DNA of 64,000 bases, from NCBI GenBank assembly GCA_024500155.1, contig CM044867.1, forward strand, positions 14,025,632 through 14,089,631. Reading direction: 5' to 3'. The stretch is from Chenopodium formosanum (lineage: Eukaryota; Streptophyta; Magnoliopsida; Caryophyllales; Amaranthaceae). Under the pieces are notes generated by a model. It had not been told where the DNA came from. It worked only from the letters and a program-made list of their open reading frames with translations, and searched no databases. A program made the position numbers and the translations under genes. How positions within the stretch are numbered: position 1 is the stretch's first letter; each line of letters opens with the position of its first letter. Shown piece after piece: positions 55,141 through 64,000 of the stretch.

Positions 55141-55273
55141 TTTAATTTAAATAGTAAGCTATTAGCTAGCCATTAGAACTCAGATAAGCTAAATTGATTA
55201 TTAGCTTAAAATTAAAGCTTATGTGGCATGGCAAGCTAATTTGACAATTATTTTGCCATAGGAGTTGCTCTAA

Positions 55274-57041
55274 GTGATCTACCTGGGAATACCAACTTTA
55301 ATTACTAGTAAAATTGTTTAGGTTATTGGGAATTTTCATTTTATAAGTACTAGTTAAATGATTATAACAGTTACTAATTTCATTCCATATTATTTGGAAC
55401 TTTGGGTTCTATTTGTGAGATGTAAAATATTCCAAAGTAGCAAATAATATGAAATGAAGGTAGTAAATGGTCATAATGAATTAATGGTGTCACATTCTAT
55501 CCAATTTTCACCAAAACGTGGGTGTTTATGTAGCAATAATAATGGTTGTTTAGTTTTGTAGGTAATAATTTGTAACTTTTTTTTTCGCGGTGATGATTTG
55601 CAAAACCTTTATTAACCCTAGGTATTAATCGACAAACATTCTTATTTGATTGGATCGAATTAAAGCATTTCTATCATGTTCTTTTCTATCGAATTCAAGC
55701 TGCCTTAGAGCATTTCTATCATGTTCTTTTCATTAGAATTCAAGCTGCCCTTGACATATTATGACGTGAATCAAGAGAAGAATTCTTTTGAAGAGCCAAT
55801 TACATTGATTTTGAGTACAATAGGGTTCGAACTTGGAGAAAAGAATCAAGGATGGGTTACATGCTTGTTTAGCAAAGAAGAAGAAAAGGAGATGTTACCT
55901 TCCGATGAAGACAGCGGCGACGCGCCGTACTGGGTGCCACGCCCCAGCTCCTTGGCTCCGGCATGAGCCCAGCTACACGCCGGTTAGGCGCAAGTCCTTG
56001 GTGGCGGCGCGTGCGGTGTTCTGACGGCGGCAATACAAAATGGAAGAAATTCCATACTTAGTTGTTTTTCTAGAGTTTTTCTTGCAAGCTTTTACCTTTC
56101 ACTTGAAGGGTTTTTCTTGGTTTAAGTACTTAGGATTAGCTTTATTTTCTGTTATGTAATTGCTATAAACTTCCTAAGGTTGTTAGGAAAGTTTTCAGTT
56201 AATTAGAGTTTGTTTAAGATTAGTTTTCCTATTCTAATTAGAAGTAGGTATTCTATTCTAGGATGCCTGGGAATTGGAGAGCAAGGTTAGGGGTTTGTCA
56301 TAATCCTTGTAAGAGTAGAAGTAGTGCCTCTTATGCCTATAAATATGGGGAATTTCGTGGCTTTTAAGGATATAGAGAAAATTCAGATTAATTTCAATAA
56401 AATTATAAAAAAATGTTTAGCTTTGCATAAACGTTATCTTGCTATTTTTCAATTAAAGGAGTTGTTTTGATTATTAGAACGCTCAATTCTTAGTTTTAGG
56501 AGTAGTCTAAGATTTGTTCATCAAAATACTTAGTTCTAGGAGGTGTTCTAGTTAGTTTGAGTTGAATTCGTTCCAGGAGGTGGTCGTTCTCAAAGTCATA
56601 TTCGGTTACTTTGCGTTTTTGGTTAATTACATCAACTCCATAATAACAGAAAAATATATTTAAATTTTTTTTTGAAAAATACTTTTTCTCTCAATAACAA
56701 ATTCGTCAATCACATCAACTCCATAATAACATTAAATCACTCCAAAATCTTAAATCAAGGAGAGAATCATTTTGATTTTATTTTACTTGTATTTCATAAA
56801 ATTTTCAATATTTAGTCAAGTTCGTTTGTTGATGCCATTGGAGGCATAGGCCAAATGATGATTGATAGGTTTATGTCCCATGATTGTCCCCACGTAGTCA
56901 TATCCAAGACTTTCATTTAAAAATTTGTAAGTGTTTGTTTTGGCTAGCTACCTAGTGAGGCTCCCCATATCATACACTTTCAAGCCTCTCATCACTATTC
57001 ATCACAAATTAATTGTCATATTACCAATTTATATAATCAAC
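55274..57041. other. Intergenic stretch with a 45-bp duplication and a decayed LTR-like segment
   Basis: A 45-bp direct duplication begins at 55665 and 55710 (GCATTTCTATCATGTTCTTTT). A short plus-strand frame 55721-55966 (81 codons, MFFSLEFKLPLTYYDVNQEK) has no recognised domain. Around 56338 TATAAATA is followed within 60 bp by AATAAA (56396), the spacing seen in retroelement LTRs, so 56000-56640 may be an old solo LTR. Its ends were not found. Confidence 0.4.
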
Positions 57042-57160
57042 TGTTGATGATATTGATGATGATGACTATTACTACTGAAGTAATGCTAGAGTCATGCTTA
57101 TGGTGTGTATGCCACATAAGCAAAAGTTGTTACAACGGAATCTTGCTCATATTCAATACA
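57042..57160 (+). repeat. Copia left LTR with internal deletion
   Basis: Runs TGTTGATGATATTGATG to ATTCAATACA (119 bp). Compared with the right LTR it lacks about 90 bp between CTTGCT and ATTCAATACA. The gag start codon follows after only five bases. Confidence 0.75.
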
Positions 57161-57165
57161 TCAAA

Positions 57166-57770
57166 ATGCTCGGAACTCTTACTCACACTCAAGATCCTAC
57201 CAGTCCATACTTCATTTATCCTTCTGAGAACACTAGTCAATCCTTGATTTTTGAGAAGTTTTCTGGTGAAGGTGATGGTGAATGGAAGCGCAACATGATC
57301 ATTGCTCTATCAGCTAAGAACAAGCTGTGTTTTGTTGATGGAAGCCTTCCTCAACTAGCTGCTACAGATTCAACTTACTCATCATGGAAGAGATGTGATG
57401 CAATCATTATCTCTTACATTTTGAGATCATTAGATACCTCTATTGCTCGTAGTCTTCTTAATCTCACCACTTCAAGAGAGATTTGGAAGGATCTCGAGGA
57501 ACGATATTGAGATCATTAGATACCTATATCATTAGTTCACTCAGCATGGAAGAGATGTGATGCAATCATTATCTCTTACATATTGAGATCATTAAATATT
57601 TCTATTGCTCGTAGTGTTCTTTATCTCACCACTTCAAGAAAGATCTAGAAGGATCTCGCCCTCAGTTGTTTACGTTCCAGCAGAATTTATTAGTCTTCAT
57701 CAAGGACCTGAAACTTCGATTGCAGATTTCTTTACTCAGATCAAAGCAGTTTGGGATCAAATAAGTGAAA
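57166..57770 (+). pseudogene. Copia gag, 5' part, with internal duplication
   Basis: Frame MLGTLTHTQDPTSPYFIYPS with the copia gag block (FSGEGDGEWKRNMIIALSAK, DAIIISYILRSLD) stops at 57510. A segment of about 120 bp (from CATGGAAGAGATGTGATGCA, about 57386 and 57547) is repeated in diverged form, with another stop in the second copy. A foreign LTR interrupts it at 57771, and gag resumes at 59655. Confidence 0.8.
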
Positions 57771-59649
57771 TGTAACACCCATAATATTTTAGTACTCTAT
57801 CTATATAATTTACAAAGAAAAGTCTGGTTTAGTTTTTACTCTCTCTTAAATTTACAAGTAATTTTTTCTACTTTAAGTTTCGGGACGAAACTTGTTTTAA
57901 TGAGAGTAGATTGTAATACCCTAAATTTTTCTATTTTAAGTTTCCGGACGAAACTTGTTTTAAGGAGGGTGGATTGTAATACCCGTATATTTTACATTTT
58001 ACAAATTATAAAATTAGAGTTATATACTTTAAATTTTATTTTCTGATCTTATTTGATAGTATTTATATTCTTTAACCCTACATTATTATTTTATTAAAAA
58101 AAAAGGGAAGCAGTCGTTTTTACGTGGTATTTGTTAACCAAAACCAAAACTTTGACTCTTCTTTAAATTTACTTTTTCGTTCAACAATTTCCATCACCAT
58201 TTCAATTGTTTTGTTTAATGATTACATCATGATGAAATCAATGGAGAAGCCACATGATATTTTATATTATTCTTTTGTAAAATCAAAGCCTACGATTGCC
58301 TATTTCTTGTCGTAGTCCGAAGCAAATTCGTTCGTATGGTAATCACACAAACTTCATGTTTAATTATTATTTATTATATGTAAGCACACTATATTTTTGA
58401 GATGTTTCTATTTTCGTATTGTTATGTGTGATATGATTCATTATTTGTACTCTTTATATATATGATTAATTATTATGGTATTATATGATTTGATTGGTAT
58501 TGAATATTGTATTACTTTTGTTGTATTATATAATTTAATTATTGTCGAATCGATTATTGTGTTTCACGTGTTAGGGTTTTTTTTTTTTAATGTTGTTATT
58601 TTGGGGAGTATTGTTTTATTGAGGTTTAGGATTACAAACGCAGAAATTATTTTTGGGTTGAGATTTTATAAATTTTGGGTACTAGTATTATTGCCCTATA
58701 ATCGTTGAGATATTCTATGATTGAATTGCGTTCATCATGTTATATTATAAATTGGGAACCCGTGCCATTTTATGCTATTTACTAGTTTGTGAATAATTAT
58801 TTGATCTATGAGATCAAAAGGTGAACATTATTATTTTGTTCTTGATTTGAGGCTCGGCGTTATATACCTTAGTCCTTGGCATGTTGTCAAAGAGATAATG
58901 ATCATGAGTTAAGAATGAGGTACAATCTTTATTATTTATTTTTCTATGGTCCCCTACAGTGGGAATTGGCCCGTTTTTGGTCTGGTTTCAAGGTGTTTTT
59001 CTTGTCATTGAGAGTATTCAAGTTTTTATACTTGTTGGTTTGTTATTCGAATTACTCATGTCCAAGGCTAGGTGTAAAACAAAGAGCATGACACACTTAT
59101 TGGTTATGAGTTGATGAATGAAGGATTGTATTATTATTCGAGGTTGGGTTTGACAAAGGTTACTTCCATAGTACAATGTGTAATGTAGTTTCCAACTACA
59201 TTGTTTAATTGAGCTAGTAATATTAATTATTCAATTATACTCTATATTCTGATATGTGGTGATTACTCAGCTTTTTGCTGACGTGTATGTTGTTTTGTTG
59301 TGCTACTTGTGTTTGCGGCCATGTCTTTTTCTTATGGTGGCCCTGCGACGATCTACTTTGGAATTTGTCCTTAATGGTGAGCAGACAAGATTGTTTTAGC
59401 AGGTTGATCAAGTGATTGTAACTAAAGGAGCTCAAGTGTTTCGATTAGTTTGTAAAGTTGTATAAATAGCTCACTTAGATTTACTGGGTTGTAATTATTG
59501 GGATTTTGTAAGCCTTAACACTTGACAGGTTGTCGAGTGTGGCGGTGATACCTCCGATTTAGGTGTATGCTTCCGCAGTTTTATTCAAAGGTTGTTTATT
59601 TTTCCTTTAATTTTTATTTATTATTAATTAGTAAATCGGGGGTGTTACA
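57771..59649 (+). mobile_element. Solo-LTR-like Ty3/gypsy insertion in the copia gag
   Basis: Begins TGTAACACCC, ends GGGTGTTACA, flanked by perfect TGAAA duplications (57766-57770, 59650-59654). Near its start are two further LTR-start phrases (TGTAATACCC at 57912 and 57975), each preceded by TCGGGACGAAACTTGTTTTA or a close variant and a purine tract. That phrase is the usual pol end/polypurine tract of chromovirus (Tekay-like) elements. The structure looks like a partial LTR, remnants of the 3' end, and a full LTR (57975-59649). Confidence 0.8.
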
Positions 59650-59654
59650 TGAAA

Positions 59655-60154
59655 TGAGTCCTCTGCCTACTTGTTGCTGCAGTGGTTGTACTTGTGCCTT
59701 AACTCTGAAGTTTCTTAAGCAACAGCAAGAGGAGAGATTAGTGCAAATGTTGATGAAATTGAACCTTTTCAATAAGACTAGATCTTACATTCTAATGATG
59801 CAGCCTCTACCTCCTATTTCTCTTGCTTACATATTGTTGATTGAAGAAGAGAAGCAACGAGAATTGAGTGTTGATGGTAACACTAAGGTCATGGCATTTG
59901 CAGTAGATTCCAAGAAGTATCCAGAATCTTACAAGCCTCAATATTAGAATTTAACAAGCAATTAGGACAGGAAGCCTAGTCCTATTTTTTGTGATTATTG
60001 CAAGTTTCCAAGATATATTGTTGACAAATGCTATAAGAAACATGGATATCCTCCTAATTTTAGCATCAACAACAACAAATTCAACGGCAAAAAGATTGCT
60101 GCAGCAGTTTACAATGCTGATATTGATGATGCTGATTCTGATACTCAGGTTACC
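59655..60154 (+). pseudogene. Copia gag, 3' part, zinc-knuckle remnant
   Basis: Frames around 59650-59947 show the gag UBN2-type tail. After a stop at 59945 comes FCDYCKFPRYIVDKCYKKHG (about 59980-60040), a CCHC knuckle whose GH pair has become RY. Confidence 0.7.
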
Positions 60155-63100
60155 ATGTCTATGGATCATTACACCTCTCTCATGAAGGCTCTGCAGTCTC
60201 AGGACATTGGTGCAAGCTCATATGGAAGTTCACTTGCAGAAGAGCCATCTGCAGGAGCCTTTGTGGCAGGTACATGTCTAATTACTTGCTCAAACTCTAA
60301 CTGGATTATTGATAGTGGAGCAACATATCACATATGCTCTAATATTGATTTTTTTAGTGACTATAAAGTGTTTGATAAATTTCCTAACACTATTACTATT
60401 GTTAATGGAAGGGGAGTAATAGTTGAACACATTGGAACTGTTAATTTTGAGAATGGTATATAGTTGGAGAATGTGTTGCATGTGCTTGGTTTCAAATTCA
60501 ATCTGATTTCCACTCACAGTTTATGTAAGGATTTGAATTGTGAGGTGACTTTTACTCATGACAAATGCTTAGTTCAGGATCCAACCATGAATCATTCCTT
60601 GGTTCTTAATAATTTAAGTTCTGGATTGTATGCCATTGATGATTCTGATCAAGTGAAGTAGCAGAAAAAAGAACTTGCAGTTACAAATACTTCTTTATTG
60701 GCTAGTACTGAAGAAGCTAAGCTCTTGCATCTTAGGCTAGGGCATCTTCCCTTTAATAAGTTGCACTTAGTCAATAATATTTTTGGTTATACTATAGGAT
60801 GTGATGTAGTCTATTAGGTCTGTCATAAAGCTAAGCAGACTAGGTTGCCTTTTTATTCTAGTTCATCTAGATCAAATAACTATTTTATTTACTTCATGTT
60901 GATAATTGGGGTCCCTACAAGTCTAAGACTCATGATGGCTGTAGTTATTTTCTAACTATAGTTGATGACTTTTCAAGACACACCTGGACTTTCTTAATGA
61001 GAAATAAAACTGATGTTGTTTCTATATTTAATAATCTTGTTCTGTTGATTGAGAAACAGTTTACTGCTAAGGTTCTGGGTATTAGAATTGATAATGCTAA
61101 GGAACTTTGTGAGGGTGAAATTTTACACCTATATAATGGTGAAGGCATTATAAATCAGAAGTCTTGTACTGATACTCCACAGCAAAATGGAGTGGTTGAG
61201 AAGAAGCACATACACTTGCTAGAAACTGCAAGGAGTCTATATATTCAGTCAAAGGTTCCTGTCATATTTTGGGGTGAATATTTGATATGTGCTACACACA
61301 TAATTAACAGGATGTCTTTGAGCAGTGTTGAGTTTAGTTCACCTTATGAGAAGCTGTATAAAACTAAGCCTAAGTTGGATCATCTTAGAGTCTTTGGATG
61401 CGTGTGTTATGTCTCAACACTTAAGAATGATAGAGCTAAATTAAATCTAAGGGCTAGTCCATGTGTTATGTTGGTTTATCCTCCAGATCAGAAGGCATAC
61501 AGAGTATTGAACTTGGAAAACAACAAGATTGTCATCATTTCAAGAGATATTGTGTTTTATGAGAAACACCTTCCCTTTCACTATGATGAAACCCTAACTC
61601 GGCATAAAATACCTATCTTTCTACCCACAAACACACCCTTTGATATTGACATCCCATTTGAAATGCCTGAACCTTTCATTTTCACACCTGAACCTAAACC
61701 TCAACATACTCAAACGCTACAGAAGCTTGTGCTGCAACCTGGAACTCAACAGGATACTACCACCAATACAAAACACACCCTAAACACACCCACTAGATAA
61801 TCTACCAGACCAAAAAAAATAGCCTTCCCATTTTGATAATTTTGTCTGTATGGAAAGCAATGTGACTGAGTCAGTCTTATACCTATTACTGCTAGAGCCT
61901 TGATTAATATAGTTGCACATGTTACTGAACTTGTCAGTTATCAGTTATCTGGAAGCTTCACAACGTCCAGGCTGGATTGATGCAATGAAGAAAGAGCTGG
62001 ATGTTTTAATGTCTAACAATACTTTGGAATTGGTACCCTTACCTAAAGGTAAAAAACCAATTGGTTGCAAATGGGTGTTTAAGGTGAAGTTAAACGCAGA
62101 TGGGACTGTGGAGAGATTGAAAGCAAGGCTTGTGGTTAAGCGTTTCACTCAAAAGTATGGTATTGATTACTTGGAAACCTTCTCTCCAGTGGTTAATAAT
62201 AGCCACTATAATTAGGTGTATTTTGTTTGTTACAACAAGTAATTATTGGACAATACATCAATTACACAAAAACAATGATTTTCTTCTTAGTGGCTTATTA
62301 GAGGAAGTCTATATGAGAGCTCCTAAAGGTTTGGTTAATCCCAGTAATATGGTATACAAGTTAAGAAAGTCATTGTATGGATTAAAGCAAGCATCCATAC
62401 AGTGGTTTGCTAAGCTTAATGTTGAACTCTTAACCATGGGATACATTCAATAAAAAAAATGATTATTCCCTTTTCTTAAAAGGAATGCAGCTGTTCTGAC
62501 AATGGTAGCAGTTTATGTTGATGATATCCTTGTTACAAGATCAGATTCAGCTGAAATTGAGCATTTTTAAAGCTCATTTACATGCTAAGTAAGTTCAGCA
62601 TCAAAGATCTTGGTGTGCTGAATTATTTTCTAGGAATTGAAGTCTCACTTGTCTTCTGAAATACTCTTGACTCAGAAAAAATTCACTAAAGAGTTGCTTA
62701 GTGAATGTCAGATAGATGTGTTCACACTTGCTAAGACACCTCTCCCAACTGGTATCAAGTTACAATATGTTGTTGGTGATTACTATCCTGATCCAGAATT
62801 ATACAGATCTTTAGTGGGAAAGCTAATTAGTTTGTCTAATAACAGGTCTGATATTGCTTACTTAGTCCAAACTCTAATTCAATTTCCCCAGCAACCTAGG
62901 CTTTCTTACAACATGTTCTGAGGTATATTGTTCACACTCTAGGGTAAGGTATTCTACTCAGGACTTCAGACAAGCTTACCATACAAGCTTTTTTTGATTT
63001 AGATTGGACATCTTGTCCAACTACATGTATCATGGAAGTCTAAAAAACAATCTACAGTTTCTAAGAGCTCAAGTGAAGCTGAATACAGAGCTATGGCAGC

Positions 63101-63290
63101 TGCTACATCAGAAACAACTTGGCTTGTCAGATTACTTGGTGATCTAGGTGTTACAAACTTCCTGCTACACTCAACTGTGACAATCAAAGTGCTATATATA
63201 TTGGTAGGAATCTTGTATTTCATGAGCGTACCAAGCACATTAAGTTGGACCGTCACTTCACCAGGGATAAGGATCTAAAAGGTCTACTGC
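60155..63290 (+). pseudogene. Copia pol: protease, integrase, reverse transcriptase, RNase H
   Basis: Protease WIIDSGATYHIC (60302-60337) ends at a TAG (60462). GAG-pre-integrase with LLHLRLGHLPFNKLH lies near 60723-60770. Integrase core 60960-61800 (IRIDNAKELC, TDTPQQNGVVEKKH, FWGEYLICATHIINR) is the longest clean frame (61000-61800). Reverse transcriptase from about 61950 (WIDAMKKELDVLMSNNTLEL, GCKWVFKVK, YGLKQASIQWF, YVDDILVTRS at 62514) and RNase H (SSSEAEYRAMAAATSET, about 63065-63115) carry several shifts. No complete polyprotein is possible. Confidence 0.88.
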
Positions 63291-63401
63291 TGAGCAACTT
63301 GCAGACATTATGACTAACGTTTTGTCTGCACCACAGCATTCTAAGCTTTCTTCCAAGCTGCTCATGTCTGAAGACTCCATGCATTCCAGCTTGAGGGGGG
63401 A

Positions 63402-63610
63402 TGATGATATTGATGACGACGACAATTTCTATTAGAGTCATGCTTATGGTGTGTATGCCACAATGTCAAAAGTTGTAACAATAGAATTTTGCTGACTTCT
63501 CGGCTACTTTTTATTTGATTCTGAAAATTCTCTTTCTCTTTTCTCTCTAATTCTTCTACTTCTTCATTCTTATTGTTCTTCACTAAATTCTTATAGTAGA
63601 ATTCAATACA
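63402..63610 (+). repeat. Copia right LTR (209 bp)
   Basis: Starts TGATGATATTGATGACG directly after the purine tract and ends ATTCAATACA. Contains CT-rich leader-like sequence (63525-63560). Confidence 0.75.
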
Positions 63611-63885
63611 AACATAGTAATTTGACCTACAAAATAATGATATAGTTGTAATAATTGGACTTTTAATGCAAAAACTAATTGGTTATTTAATGTCCTTACT
63701 CGTATTATGAATCTATTAGTTTATTGTAGTCCATGGAATTTTAGAAGAAAAATTATCCCACTTCTCTGCTTTCCTTATCTCCAAATGATTCAAAACTCTA
63801 AATTATAAATAATCATATGGTATGAGTTTCTCAAAAACTATTTTTTTTTAGTGTTTTTTTGGCAACATTGAAGTTTCCTGTTTTT

Positions 63886-63933
<48 letters not shown>

Positions 63934-64000
63934 CATGTGATATAAATGAATAAAAAATTAGTCAAATTTTTTAAAATTATGATAATTCTAAAAACTAACA
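63611..64000. other. AT-rich flank with a long poly(T) tract
   Basis: No gene. A run of about 43 T (63887-63929) is preceded by shorter T runs. It could be the reverse-strand poly(A) of another retroelement, but no ORF lies beside it in the window. Confidence 0.5.

Larger units (their letters stand above)
53309..55270. mobile_element. Tourist-like (PIF/Harbinger) element carrying nested insertions
   Basis: Terminal inverted repeat GAGCAACTCC (53309-53318) and GGAGTTGCTC (55261-55270) with 3-bp duplication TAA on both sides (53306-53308, 55271-55273). Without its insertion it would be about 0.5 kb. It also holds a (TA)n microsatellite and an internal repeat of its own end (GCAACTCCAATAG near 53464). 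Confidence 0.7.
57042..63610 (+). mobile_element. Degenerate Ty1/copia retrotransposon
   Basis: Left and right LTRs share TGATATTGATGA, GTCATGCTTATGGTGTGTAT and ATTCAATACA. Gag, protease, integrase, reverse transcriptase and RNase H follow in copia order. A polypurine tract TTGAGGGGGGA (63391-63401) abuts the right LTR. All reading frames carry stops or shifts. The usual TGGTATCAGAGC-type primer site is absent after the left LTR. Length without the inserted solo LTR is about 4.7 kb. Confidence 0.9.

Noticed and set aside
63887..63929. Poly(T) run as evidence for a second LINE
   Set aside because: No LINE coding sequence lies to its right inside the window, so origin cannot be decided.

Overview
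This window is plant nuclear DNA, most likely from a eudicot. It is AT-rich, contains one host gene, and is otherwise a dense stack of nested plant transposons: Athila and Tat lineages of Ty3/gypsy, Ty1/copia, an L1-type LINE, and CACTA, Mutator, hAT and Tourist-like elements. The single convincing host gene is an intronless 1760-residue callose synthase closest to the CALS12 (GSL5/PMR4) group at 46081-51363 (+). The species cannot be named from the sequence.

Layout. (1) About 1.8-20.5 kb holds a truncated minus-strand Tat-lineage element (Tat-1). Its antisense accessory gene, on the plus strand, is split by a complete, young 14.6 kb Athila-like element at 3350-17982. That element has 1621 bp LTRs, an ATAAA target duplication, a tRNA-Asp primer site, an intact gag-pol and a frameshifted env-position ORF. 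(2) About 20.6-35.85 kb holds a plus-strand Tat element (Tat-2). Its gag-pol carries stops and its 5' end is missing, but it keeps two intact intron-bearing antisense genes of the plant-mobile-domain type (28032-29532 and 30189-32503) and a 3' LTR at 34096. (3) About 36.0-42.0 kb is the LTR and primer site of a third, minus-strand Tat-type element, carrying a CACTA insertion. (4) 42.0-45.85 kb contains a Harbinger-like remnant, three small DNA transposons and a 5'-truncated LINE that stops about 230 bp before the host gene. (5) 46.1-52.5 kb is the callose synthase gene with a probable 3'UTR intron. (6) 53.3-55.3 kb is a three-level nest: hAT MITE inside a Mutator-like element inside a Tourist-like element. 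(7) 57.0-63.6 kb is a decayed Ty1/copia element with a solo-LTR-like insertion in its gag.

The most striking signal is in Tat-2. The same array of three 15-bp palindromes (TGTCGC-N3-GCGACA type), with start-to-start spacing of 19 and 20 bp, lies upstream of the TATA box of the LTR promoter and also upstream of each of the two antisense genes. A fourth, degenerate copy lies just after pol. The Athila element shows a parallel arrangement: a GC-rich CCCGCGCCCGCGG motif cluster lies directly upstream of the LTR TATA box and recurs as a 117-bp triplicate upstream of its env-position gene. This suggests that both retroelements drive sense and accessory transcription units from matching control modules. 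The antisense orientation would also explain why the accessory genes keep their introns through retrotransposition.
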